Assembly: GCA_963815495.1 (NCBI GenBank)
Contig: CAWFGW010000001.1
Span: 94,708-158,707 of the forward strand
From: CAWFGW01 sp963815495
GTDB taxonomy: Bacteria > Bacteroidota > Bacteroidia > Cytophagales > JAAEPT01
Reading direction: 5' to 3'
Length of the DNA stretch: 64,000 nucleotides
Part shown: in pieces, positions 45,656 through 54,245 of the stretch
Layout of the letters: each line of letters opens with the position of its first letter
Position numbering within the stretch: position 1 is the first letter of the stretch
Program-made: the position numbers and the translations under genes
The notes under the pieces: generated by a model
Databases searched by the model: none
What the model was told of the DNA's origin: nothing
Seen by the model: the letters and a program-made list of their open reading frames with translations, nothing else

Positions 45656-46945
45656 TTATTTGATCTTCATGGAGAGCCAGTTCTCCAGAGAGGTCTTTAA
45701 GACTTTCTTCTGAGCGCCAGTCATCCCTGAAATATTTGCATTCCCATGGTGTTTGTTGGGTAACATAAAGACTTTAGCATCCACCTGCTCCGTAGGGCTA
45801 ACGGCACAAGCTGACCAGGTATCCAAGGCCCCATAGAGGTAGATGATATGGTTTCCCTCGGTAGCGAGCCAAGTAGTAAATGCTTGGTTTAAGCTATCGC
45901 TGAATGGCACGACCATTTTATTAGGGGTAAAAATAGCACTGGGGTTCGAGTCAGTCGGTAGTGCGGTGAGGTATTCCTTAAAGCGAGTGATGTCATACCC
46001 ATAATAACCCATTTCGGTGGCGGCTTGATAATAATGTGGTCCATAGTAGTTCATGCCAGCATCACTAAACAAGGACATCGGATTGCTAGCAAGGAAATAG
46101 CGAGCCCGTTCAATCGCGGTAGCTTCCTTCGCTGGTATTTCCTCACAGCTGTTTCCCCACTGCCAAAAACCAAACGAGAACTCCAGGACAGCAAATTCAT
46201 ACGCTTCCTCAAAACTTAAGTAGGTGAATTCATTCCCTCTTTTTGAATAATAGGATTTTAAAATGGGCATGATTTGATCCCTTTGTTTCAGTAGTTGCAA
46301 TTGAAAGTCGTTGATTTTCTCTCGGCATTCGTCTGTGCCGACAGTATCTAAAAAGGTGTAGATGCGGGAATCTTCGGTAGCATTAGCAATGGGCGCTACA
46401 TACGCAACACTTGCAATCACATCATCAGGATAAAAATACTTGTAATACAACGTGGATACACCACCTTTGCTCACTCCAGTACTTACCCAATTACCAGAAT
46501 ATACCGGTTTAAACAGTTCGTGGATATGGTGTAAATCAGCACTTGCTTGTTTTAAGTTGAGAAATTCGTAAGCGATGGAATCGGGTAAGCTACTACCAAA
46601 ATAGCGGTGTTCAATAGCGAGTTGGTTGGCTTGAAGTAACTCAGTCACTTCACTCAAATTATTAGACCGAAGCGAATAACCTGCCGTTTCTATTACTGTA
46701 GGTCGGTCAAAACCGTGATGACTTAAAAATGCCTTTTGATAAAAATAGCCCTTCGTGGTATCAGTATGGTCGATGGGCTGACGGATACTTAATTCAAATA
46801 TTTTTTGCTTTCCTTTTGAGGACTCCAGCGGTTTGTAAGTAATCTCTGATTGATTTTTTAAGTATTGCTCAATGGTTTTCGGTTGTGAAAAGGAGAGCAG
46901 GGCAAAACTCCAAAAAAGGAGAAAAATAGAAAGGTTTTTTTTCAT
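45656..46945 (-). CDS. secreted S37-family peptidase
   Basis: 429 residues. Signal peptide 1-21. Alpha/beta-hydrolase-like peptidase of family S37 (tripeptidyl aminopeptidase type): nucleophile Ser159 in WVSTGVSKGGVSTLYYKYFY, EHRYFGSSLPDS before it, and the late GALDTWSACA and PNKHHGNAN, which supply the Asp and His. Length matches the family, and no T9SS domain is present, so it is probably periplasmic. Convergent with the GH-A-like gene. Confidence 0.88.
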   Translation of the reverse strand: MKKNLSIFLLFWSFALLSFSQPKTIEQYLKNQSEITYKPLESSKGKQKIFELSIRQPIDHTDTTKGYFYQKAFLSHHGFDRPTVIETAGYSLRSNNLSEVTELLQANQLAIEHRYFGSSLPDSIAYEFLNLKQASADLHHIHELFKPVYSGNWVSTGVSKGGVSTLYYKYFYPDDVIASVAYVAPIANATEDSRIYTFLDTVGTDECREKINDFQLQLLKQRDQIMPILKSYYSKRGNEFTYLSFEEAYEFAVLEFSFGFWQWGNSCEEIPAKEATAIERARYFLASNPMSLFSDAGMNYYGPHYYQAATEMGYYGYDITRFKEYLTALPTDSNPSAIFTPNKMVVPFSDSLNQAFTTWLATEGNHIIYLYGALDTWSACAVSPTEQVDAKVFMLPNKHHGNANISGMTGAQKKVLKTSLENWLSMKIK

Positions 46946-47178
46946 TACAGCGGTAGATAGGAGTCGTAAAAATAATAAATCATCTGGGTTTATCTAGGGT
47001 GGAGAAACTGCTTTATCTGCAAGTATATAATTAAGCGATAACACTAATATTTAAGCTTAGAGTATATTTTAAACACAAGCATTAACAAAGCCAAACAGTT
47101 CCTCATCACCAAAGCACATTTTTTTTACTATAACACATCATTAATGTGGTGAATGGTTTTTATGAGAGAAATAGTGTT

Positions 47179-48813
47179 TTAAATTTTGAGAATTCTAATT
47201 CGTTTATCCTTTAACTCTAAAATATAAATGCCATTTTTAACCCCTGTTAGGTCTATTCTTTTTCCATAGCCAGTTTTTATCACCAATCCAAAAGTGTTTT
47301 TTATCGAGTAATATGAATCTTCAATTAAATGTATTTCTCCTTGTGTTGGATTTGGGTATAAAATAACATTATCACTTGAAAATGTTACTGATGAAGTTAT
47401 AGTCTCATTATCCATACTAAATACACCATATCCAAAATCACTCGTGTTTAAAGGGCTTTCTAAAACTATATTGCTAAATATGGAAGAGTTGTCAAGTCTA
47501 CCAACTATCGGGATATTGTTGTTTATAGGGTCATAATCTATGTTAAAAGTATGTCCCACTGAACTAAATCCGTGTTTACTCATTATTGTAGAGCTATTAT
47601 TGATATTTATGCCAGCCAAAAAACCGACACTATAGGAAGACGAAAGAAAATCGTTATTGACCAGTATATTATCGTTAAATATACCACAAATATAAATCAT
47701 TTGAATTTTATTAGTTGCAATGTCTGTAAAATACAACTCATCTGTTGAATGAAGATAAAATGTTTTTAGTGTTTCTTTAGTAGAGCCATTAAAGACGATT
47801 ACAATTCCGCGAGTATCATAATCACTATGGCTTAAATTCACAAAACTATTTCTTAAAGATTGTTTATAGGCATGAGTCATAATAATTGTGTCTCCTTTTA
47901 AGTGCTCAATAGATGCTTTATCAAGATGATCCACTCTGTTCCAATTTCCATCTACCCAGTTGAAATTAAAAGAAGAATCAAGTTTAGCAACATAATTCAC
48001 TGACTTGTTGGTTGTGAAGCTGAGGTTTCCAAAAGCTATAGTACTTGATTTTAAAGGAGCGTTACTTGCTTCTCCTACTACATAAACATTTTCATAATCA
48101 TCAACAGCCACATCATAACCATATACATTTACATTAGAGACATAATTACCCCCAGGTGTGCCTTTAGCCATTTTTAGTATTTTTCCATTTTGGTTAATTT
48201 TAGCTACCATCATGGTTCTTCCACCGACAAGTTTAAGATATAAGCCAAACAAATCAGTGTCAGCGGTATAGTCCCCAATCAAATACACATTATTTTTTTT
48301 GTCAACGGTTATATTATTTATTCTAGCTCCAGAGTACTTCATCCATAAAGTATCACCTTTTGAATTAAGCTTCATAAGGTAATTATTGTTTTTTCCACTA
48401 ATTAGGTTACCATCTAATTTAGGGTCTTTGCTAGCTAAAGTTCCAGCCATATAAATATTATCCTGATCATCTGTAGCTAATGCAGATATCACTTCACTAT
48501 AATAGTCTCCACCTATCTGATGTTTCCATATTACGTTTCCGTTAAAATCTGTTTTGAAAATTAAGGCATCACTGTAAGGAGAAGTGTCTTGAAAATCAAA
48601 CCCACCTACTGTAAGAGAATCATTTTCCAATTGAATTTGTCCTTTAAAATATCCTCCATAAATGTATCCATCAGAAACTGCCGCTACTTTTTGACCATAG
48701 GAATAGCTTTCATACGAAGTTTTAGTTTTTTTTACCCATGGATGGTATTGAGCTACAGAATCAATAACTGAAAGAAGAAGAATAAGAGAAGAAAACAATA
48801 AGATGTTTTTCAT
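47179..48813 (-). CDS. secreted beta-propeller (SBBP-like) protein with T9SS domain
   Basis: 544 residues. Signal peptide 1-21. Repeats of the type LATDDQDNIYMAGT, VDKKNNVYLIGDY and VDDYENVYVVGEA recur about every 55-60 residues between 30 and 450, with strands such as IFKTDFNGNVIWKHQIG, so a beta-propeller is expected. Type A T9SS end (ILYPNPTQGEIHLIED, GIYILELKDK). A surface or secreted adhesion-type protein without an enzymatic motif. Starts 35 bases from its divergent relative. Confidence 0.85.
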   Translation of the reverse strand: MKNILLFSSLILLLSVIDSVAQYHPWVKKTKTSYESYSYGQKVAAVSDGYIYGGYFKGQIQLENDSLTVGGFDFQDTSPYSDALIFKTDFNGNVIWKHQIGGDYYSEVISALATDDQDNIYMAGTLASKDPKLDGNLISGKNNNYLMKLNSKGDTLWMKYSGARINNITVDKKNNVYLIGDYTADTDLFGLYLKLVGGRTMMVAKINQNGKILKMAKGTPGGNYVSNVNVYGYDVAVDDYENVYVVGEASNAPLKSSTIAFGNLSFTTNKSVNYVAKLDSSFNFNWVDGNWNRVDHLDKASIEHLKGDTIIMTHAYKQSLRNSFVNLSHSDYDTRGIVIVFNGSTKETLKTFYLHSTDELYFTDIATNKIQMIYICGIFNDNILVNNDFLSSSYSVGFLAGININNSSTIMSKHGFSSVGHTFNIDYDPINNNIPIVGRLDNSSIFSNIVLESPLNTSDFGYGVFSMDNETITSSVTFSSDNVILYPNPTQGEIHLIEDSYYSIKNTFGLVIKTGYGKRIDLTGVKNGIYILELKDKRIRILKI

Positions 48814-48848
48814 GAATTTAGTAGGTTTACTTTATAATGATTGAAGGT

Positions 48849-50585
48849 ATGAGTTTATTTCGTTTTGTTTTATTAGCCTTTTTATTTTTTTTCTCGATTT
48901 CTTGTTTTTCGCAACGTGATTTGTCAGGTGAACCCAAACCTTTAAAGAAAATCCCTTTTGGCTATATGACCGATAAAAAGGTAACTGCTTATCATAAAAC
49001 GGAAAATGGAGATTTATATGTAGCTCATTACGTTTCTTATGGAGGTAATTGTGCTAATTATTCTTCTTGTTATACTTATGTGCTTACTAAATTTGATGCT
49101 GATAAAAATGTTCTTTGGAGTCATGATTTTAATGATTTCGGATATCCAAGTACACACCCAGGTTTTGGTAGCTGTTTTATTAGTGGGATTACTACTGATG
49201 ACAAAGGGAGTATATACATCGCTGGCAATTACGGTTGCTCTGAAGGGTGTGTATTTGGGACGTATTTTGTGCAGCACAACGACTTGAGTGGGCAATTAAG
49301 ATCTTTCTTTGCTAAAATAAATCCTGTAAATGGATCATATGAGTGGTCCTTAAATGATCAATACGGTTCAGCTAAAGCAAATGGCGCTACAGATATTTTT
49401 AATATAGGAGGCAAAATTTATGGCTGTTATTATCATCACTATGGGGGAAGGATGAATCTGTATGACGGAAAAGAATCTAAATACTACGATTTAAAAGGGA
49501 ATATTGGAGTTGTTGAATTAAGTCCAAATGGAGAAGTATTAGCTAATTATTATGGTACTGGTCAAGGTGCATCAAATATTTTTAATCCGAGTCCTTCTTC
49601 GTATAAAAACCATCGTTTATGGGTTACAAACCCTAAAGTGGAAATAAAAGATAACCAAGTATATCTATTCGCTAATTCAACAGTCAATGTGCAATTTGGT
49701 GAGCATCAATTGATAAGAACAACTAAAATGATGAGTTATTACGCTAAATTAAATCTTACTACTGGCAATTGGGATGAATTGAAAGAACTATATTCCAGCG
49801 ATGGTAACCTCCCTTTTGTACAATCCAAAATTGATGACGAGGATAACATATATGCGGCTGTATGTATAAACAAAAATTTTTCTAGGTATAGTACCTATGA
49901 CACAAGAGTAAAAATAGGTAACTCTTTTCATATAATTGATAATGACAACGCTTTGTTAGTTAAATATAATACCCAGAGTTTTCAAGTAGATTGGTCAGTT
50001 GAATTAAAAGGAGATGTGACTATTTCTGATTTAGAATATTCAAACAAAGGTCTTTTAGTTATGGGTAGTTTTTCTGATTCATTAGTTTTCAATGATAACT
50101 TTATAAAAAAAGCAATTGGTGGAAAAGATCCTTTTATTTTGATTTTAACACTAGAAGGTGATCTGGTTGATTTTTGGAACTTTGGAAGTATAGGTGCAGA
50201 TAAGTCATATGGTTTTATTAATACAAAAGATGAAGTTTCAATCTTAGCTCATTCTGGGGGGGATCTTTATAATGGAAACATGATTTTTTCCAGCTATTCA
50301 GATTATAGTTTTGAGGCCGATTTAAATTTGAAAGACTATGTCTTAAGTCTAGATGAAAAAGAAATAGCTTTACCAGTTGAGATTCTTGGTAAGAATAAAT
50401 TTAAGTTTCTTACAGAAGAGACTATTCGAAAATTTTCAATTACCAATATGAATGGTCAACTTATTATGGTTGATTATGATTTAAAAAGTGAAGTTTATGA
50501 TTTTTCTTTTTTAGATAGAGGTGTTTATATTGTAAAGTATGAAACAGATAAAATTTTTAAAAATTTTAAGTTCTTGGTATTATAA
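48849..50585 (+). CDS. secreted beta-propeller (SBBP-like) protein, divergent partner
   Basis: 578 residues from the ATG at 48849; an ATG 12 bases upstream would add MIEG, with an acidic residue before the signal peptide. Signal peptide about 1-22 (FFFSISCFSQ). Propeller-type repeats: TTDDKGSIYIAGNYG, IDDEDNIYAAVC and LEYSNKGLLVMGSF. The C-terminal 70 residues (NKFKFLTEETIRKFSITNMN, GVYIVKYETDK) are T9SS-like, although the usual YPNP word is missing. It shares organisation with the divergent 47179-48813 gene. Confidence 0.8.
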   Translation: MSLFRFVLLAFLFFFSISCFSQRDLSGEPKPLKKIPFGYMTDKKVTAYHKTENGDLYVAHYVSYGGNCANYSSCYTYVLTKFDADKNVLWSHDFNDFGYPSTHPGFGSCFISGITTDDKGSIYIAGNYGCSEGCVFGTYFVQHNDLSGQLRSFFAKINPVNGSYEWSLNDQYGSAKANGATDIFNIGGKIYGCYYHHYGGRMNLYDGKESKYYDLKGNIGVVELSPNGEVLANYYGTGQGASNIFNPSPSSYKNHRLWVTNPKVEIKDNQVYLFANSTVNVQFGEHQLIRTTKMMSYYAKLNLTTGNWDELKELYSSDGNLPFVQSKIDDEDNIYAAVCINKNFSRYSTYDTRVKIGNSFHIIDNDNALLVKYNTQSFQVDWSVELKGDVTISDLEYSNKGLLVMGSFSDSLVFNDNFIKKAIGGKDPFILILTLEGDLVDFWNFGSIGADKSYGFINTKDEVSILAHSGGDLYNGNMIFSSYSDYSFEADLNLKDYVLSLDEKEIALPVEILGKNKFKFLTEETIRKFSITNMNGQLIMVDYDLKSEVYDFSFLDRGVYIVKYETDKIFKNFKFLVL

Positions 50586-50694
50586 TAAGCTTATAAGTGT
50601 ACTCTATTAATTGATACCATATGTATGAGTGTATGGTTAATATGCTTTTCTTTGGCAGAAAGAACCTAATTCGTGTATTATTTCTCTAGCTTTT

Positions 50695-51006
50695 TCAAGC
50701 TCTATTAACAACACTTTTAAACAAAGGGAATTTTTGGAGAAAGCTACACAATTGCTTACGTTTTTGTAGCAAATCAATTTGTTTAACCACTCGCCAATAT
50801 ATTTTTTCAACAACAAGAATACAGAGTATCAAAAGCTTAAGTCGTAAATGTTCTTTTTGTGTGGTGTGAAATCCCAATACCTTAGAACCACAACAACCTT
50901 CTTTCCGTACTTGCTTTTTATGATGAGACTGAGCGTAAACAGCGAATAACAACGATTTGTTTTCAGTTTCATCAGCTAGGACAAATGAGGTGTTAACCGT
51001 CCACAT
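50695..51006 (-). CDS. possible small membrane protein
   Basis: 103 residues from the ATG at 51006 (an upstream ATG at 51051 would overlap the divergent gene). It has GCCGSKVLGF near residue 33, one hydrophobic stretch LKLLILCILVVEKIYW near 55, and is strongly basic. It fills an otherwise empty gap between two genes. No family recognised; it may be a chance frame. Confidence 0.35.
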   Translation of the reverse strand: MWTVNTSFVLADETENKSLLFAVYAQSHHKKQVRKEGCCGSKVLGFHTTQKEHLRLKLLILCILVVEKIYWRVVKQIDLLQKRKQLCSFLQKFPLFKSVVNRA

Positions 51007-51038
51007 GAGGAGATCTATTAACCAAAACCATTTATAAT

Positions 51039-51527
51039 ATGTCAATAACATTTAACGAACTATTACCTGAAGAGCAGGAGATTTTATTTCTAACACCCGT
51101 AAAAGCAGCCATACTAATTGGAGGGGCAGATGAAGATTTCGATAAAATCGAACGAAGAGTTGCCAAAGAATTAACGCACGTTAAATCCTATACCTCAAAG
51201 AGCGAGTTAAAGAAATTTTATACAGTAGTAGCTAATCGTTTTTTGAAAGACCTCAATGAATTAATGGATACCTATCCGCAGACAGCGGAAAAAAGAAGTC
51301 AGTTGATTATGGAAGAACTTGCCAAAACAAGGGCGGTGCTCGACAAATTAGAAGGGAAATTTCAAATCCGGTTTGTGAAAACCATTCTGGAAATCGCGCG
51401 CTACGTGGCTGAAGCTTCTGGAGGAATCTTGGGAATGCTATCCATCAATCAACAAGAGTACAAAGCTATAATTGAACTGGGGAAAATCTTAAAAGCGCCT
51501 GTTAGTGTAGAGGTGAGCAACAACTAA
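51039..51527 (+). CDS. all-helical protein of unknown function, perhaps TerB-like
   Basis: 162 residues, no signal peptide, predicted almost fully helical. The opening ELLPEEQEILFLTPVKAAIL followed by IGGADEDFDKIERRVAKE is like the first helices of TerB folds (hydrophobic helix, G-A-D-x-D turn, acidic helix). Cytoplasmic. Lies ahead of the MtfA-like gene, which has its own promoter. The family call is tentative. Confidence 0.65.
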   Translation: MSITFNELLPEEQEILFLTPVKAAILIGGADEDFDKIERRVAKELTHVKSYTSKSELKKFYTVVANRFLKDLNELMDTYPQTAEKRSQLIMEELAKTRAVLDKLEGKFQIRFVKTILEIARYVAEASGGILGMLSINQQEYKAIIELGKILKAPVSVEVSNN

Positions 51528-51612
51528 CCTTATGTCAGGATGGTTAAAGAGAAAACCTAATAAAAGTTAATGAGATTATTTAACCGTTCAGGTTACGGGC
51601 AACTCCTTCCGC

Positions 51613-51644
51613 TTTGTATAAATTCAGTTAAAAGGTTATCTTAG
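51613..51644 (+). promoter_or_regulatory. promoter of the MtfA-like gene
   Basis: TTTG at 51613-51616, 20 bases, TATCTTAG at 51637-51644 (one mismatch to TAnnTTTG). The predicted start is about 15 bases before the ATG at 51663. Confidence 0.55.
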
Positions 51645-51662
51645 AAAGTTAGACCCCTTCGA

Positions 51663-52499
51663 ATGGAATTTAGCTCAGAAGAAATGATGCCCGTTTTTTT
51701 AATTGCCTTTGTCTGGGCGGCTTTTCTTTCCATGATTGGGTTTACGCTGTATAGTTTTATCAAACACTATTTTGAAACGCTATTTGGCATCGAAGTTTTT
51801 CTCACTCCCGTGAATAAAGCTGAATGGTTGGCTATTCTGGAAAAAGAATTTTCGTTTTATAACAAACTTCCTCCCAAAAGTCAAAAACTATTTTTAAAGA
51901 AATTAAGCTACTTTTACCACGGTAAAAATTTTATACCCAAGAGCGGCATTGTATTGGATGAACGCAAAAAAATCTTGATTTGTGCCTCAGCCGCGCAGTT
52001 GACTTTTGGCTTGCCGCTTTTAAAACTGCCCCACTTCAAGGACATTTTAATCTACCCCAGTAGCTATTACAACAAACGAACAAAGAAAAACCATGTGGGG
52101 GAAGTCAACACTCAGGGTGTTATTGTGTTTTCATGGGAGCATATCCAAAAAGGGTTTGATAACCAGGAAGATGGTTATAATGTAGCCTTACATGAACTCG
52201 CCCATGCATTGCGTTTTGAAGATTATTACCCCAACGAAGAACGTCACTTTTTAAAACAGGAAGATGTGAACCAGTTGCAGCGAATTTATGATGACGTTAA
52301 AGGCTTGGCTCAAACACAGTTGCCTACCTTTTTAAACAAATATGCCTTCAGCAATCTGGAAGAATTTTTTGCAGTTTCAGTAGAAAGTTTCTTTGAGCGG
52401 CCGGTGGCCTTCAAAAAAAACATGCCTGATTTATATGCTTGTATGAGTAATTTATTGAATCAAGACACATTTTTATTAGAAGAAATGAATAAAAAATAA
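51663..52499 (+). CDS. MtfA-like zinc peptidase (M90) with N-terminal anchor
   Basis: 278 residues. One membrane helix at about 9-30, then a cytoplasmic or periplasmic domain with zinc site H177-E178-x-x-H181 in VALHELAHALRFED and Glu233/234 in LEEFFAVSVESFFERP, exactly the MtfA (Peptidase_M90) layout. In enterobacteria MtfA is soluble and inactivates Mlc; the anchor here marks a different branch. Role unknown in Bacteroidota. Confidence 0.88.
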   Translation: MEFSSEEMMPVFLIAFVWAAFLSMIGFTLYSFIKHYFETLFGIEVFLTPVNKAEWLAILEKEFSFYNKLPPKSQKLFLKKLSYFYHGKNFIPKSGIVLDERKKILICASAAQLTFGLPLLKLPHFKDILIYPSSYYNKRTKKNHVGEVNTQGVIVFSWEHIQKGFDNQEDGYNVALHELAHALRFEDYYPNEERHFLKQEDVNQLQRIYDDVKGLAQTQLPTFLNKYAFSNLEEFFAVSVESFFERPVAFKKNMPDLYACMSNLLNQDTFLLEEMNKK

Positions 52500-52507
52500 A
52501 GTCAACT

Positions 52508-52538
52508 ATTGACTTATTAATTTCAATAGTTATCTTTG
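52508..52538 (+). promoter_or_regulatory. tRNA promoter
   Basis: ATTG at 52508-52511, 19 bases, and a perfect TATCTTTG at 52531-52538. Expected start near 52543, about 30 bases before the tRNA-Gly 5' end. Confidence 0.65.
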
Positions 52539-52572
52539 CACTCCCTTAGATAATCGATCTATGGAAATACAA

Positions 52573-52648
<76 letters not shown>

Positions 52649-52653
52649 CGGTT

Positions 52654-52680
52654 AAAACCCATGTTAAGTATGGGTTTTTT
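52654..52680 (+). terminator. hairpin after tRNA-Gly
   Basis: AAAACCCAT and ATGGGTTTT form a 9-bp stem with a T run. It lies between the two tRNAs and may end part of the transcripts. Confidence 0.7.
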
Positions 52681-52715
52681 CTTTTGTAAGGCAGACACTG
52701 CGTATGCAGTCGGTT

Positions 52716-52800
52716 GCTCGGATGGTGGAATTGGTAGACACGCTGGACTTAAAATCCAGTGGGCATTGCGCCCGTGCGGGTTCAAGTCCCGCTCCGAGTA
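52716..52800 (+). tRNA. tRNA-Leu (UAA)
   Basis: 85 bases with the long variable arm of a class II tRNA (about GGGCATTGCGCCC). The acceptor arms GCTCGGA and TCCGAGT pair with one G-U. The anticodon loop ACTTAAAAT gives TAA. CCA is not encoded (CGA follows the discriminator A). Confidence 0.95.
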
Positions 52801-52805
52801 CGAAG

Positions 52806-52832
52806 GCCTCAACTCTTAGTTGAGGCTTTTTT
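52806..52832 (+). terminator. terminator after tRNA-Leu
   Basis: GCCTCAACT and AGTTGAGGC form a perfect 9-bp stem with a 3-base loop, followed by six T. Confidence 0.88.
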
Positions 52833-52876
52833 GTTGCAAAACAATCAGTAAGAAGGCTTCCACCTCTTATTGAAGG

Positions 52877-52906
52877 GCTCAATCATTAATTTGGTTGAGC
52901 TTTTTT
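52877..52906 (+). terminator. second terminator-like hairpin
   Basis: GCTCAATC and GGTTGAGC pair over 8 bp with one G-U, followed by six T. It is similar in sequence to the previous terminator and lies just past the 3' end of the convergent gene. Confidence 0.6.
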
Positions 52907-52920
52907 GTTTATTAAAATCA

Positions 52921-53856
52921 CTAAACAAGCGACCGCACAACCTCTTTCACCGATTTAATTTCAGAAACATCTGCAATGCTTTCGCCTGCACACCAGACGG
53001 TTTTATAGGTGGTGCTGAAAGCTGCCTTTTCCAGTTGTTTCATGCCTCGTAAGAAAACCATCATTTTCAAATACTTTTTAAGGTATCGGTTTTTGTTGAG
53101 CAGCTTTTCCAGGAAAGTCTGTTTCGTGCCGATCTCTTGAACGTAGGGGGTGTTGATGACGGTACAGGGCGTGCCCGAAAGTTTTTCGGTCACCACGATA
53201 TCCTTTGCTTCATAGTTCACACAGGCTGCTTTGTATTCATCAGAAACCCCACACTCCAATGTGGGGATAAAAATAGTACCGATGGATGCGCCAACATAGC
53301 CCATAGCCAGGGCCTCGTCCAACCGTGATTTGGTGGAGATTCTACCCGCAGCGATGATGGGGAGGTCCACCGTTTGAGAAATCTCCTGATAGAGCTCCTC
53401 CAGTGTTTTGTTACCTGCATGTCCACCTGCTTTGTTGTTTACCGCGATCACCGCATCAGCTCCCAGGTCAGCGACTTTTTTCGCGGTTTCAGCATCTACT
53501 ACATCACAAAAAACTTTGATGTTGACCTCATGGGCTTGACGAATAATCGCCTTGGGGTTGCCTAAAGACGTAATTAAAAAAGCGACACCTTCTTGCAAAC
53601 ATACCTGTAATTGCTCGGCTAGTTTCGGGTTCGACTTGTTGGCGATTAAGTTAATGCCAAATGGCTTGTCTGACTGACTTTTAATGGCACGAATTCCTGC
53701 TCGCAGTAAATCAGGCGTACGATAATTCAAGGCGGGGATGGCACCCGTAATTCCTGAATCCAATGCCGCGAGAATCATCTTTTCATTGGAAACCAAAAAC
53801 ATGGGAGCCATGATAATGGGATATTGAATAGCTAAAAGGTCAGTGAGTTGTTGCAT
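52921..53856 (-). CDS. nitronate monooxygenase-family FMN protein
   Basis: 311 residues from the ATG at 53856; an ATG 48 bases upstream would add 16 non-conserved residues. TIM-barrel FMN oxidoreductase: IQYPIIMAPMFLVSN at the N-terminus, PFGINLIANKSNP, AVNNKAGGHAGNKT in place of the usual GxEAGGHxG (the catalytic-His region), IIAAGRIST, and MGYVGASIGTIFI for FMN phosphate. The family oxidises alkyl nitronates; many members have unknown substrates. Convergent with the tRNA operon. Confidence 0.85.
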   Translation of the reverse strand: MQQLTDLLAIQYPIIMAPMFLVSNEKMILAALDSGITGAIPALNYRTPDLLRAGIRAIKSQSDKPFGINLIANKSNPKLAEQLQVCLQEGVAFLITSLGNPKAIIRQAHEVNIKVFCDVVDAETAKKVADLGADAVIAVNNKAGGHAGNKTLEELYQEISQTVDLPIIAAGRISTKSRLDEALAMGYVGASIGTIFIPTLECGVSDEYKAACVNYEAKDIVVTEKLSGTPCTVINTPYVQEIGTKQTFLEKLLNKNRYLKKYLKMMVFLRGMKQLEKAAFSTTYKTVWCAGESIADVSEIKSVKEVVRSLV

Positions 53857-54245
53857 GGTTGAATATACTCTTTGTGGATGAAATAGTTGGGGTTTGAAAA
53901 TCAAATTGTCTACTGATTTTTTTGTTGAAAATAGTTAGCCTTGTTCAATAGTGTTAGTTTGTATCTTTTAGATGCTTTCGGCTCAAGCCGCCTGGGCTTT
54001 TCCTTTTTCATTGAAAAAAAGGAAACAAAATTCTAGACGATTAGGTCGACTAGTGTTAACTGTACTAGGACGCATATTTTATATCCCTTTCACATTCCCA
54101 AATCGTCACATGAAACGCAAAAAATGGAAAAACTTAGCTTGCCTGTAAACTAATGGTCAATCAGAATAGAAATAAATTTTCTTTTGAGTTTCTATTTTAA
54201 ACTTTAACTCTAATCGAAACTAATTGATTTATTACCTTTGAAACC
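53857..54245. other. 389-base divergent gap with dispersed repeat
   Basis: No gene. It holds a CCTTTTTCATTGAAAAAAAGG hairpin word near 54002-54022 and repeat copy B at 54034-54160. It must contain promoters for the flanking divergent genes; none matches the consensus clearly. Confidence 0.6.
54034..54160 (-). repeat. dispersed 127-base repeat, copy B
   Basis: Inverse of copy A at 43454-43579. The 32-base identical core is at 54085-54116. It differs by a few small indels (for example two extra A near 54080), so the copies are related but not recent duplicates. Confidence 0.85.
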
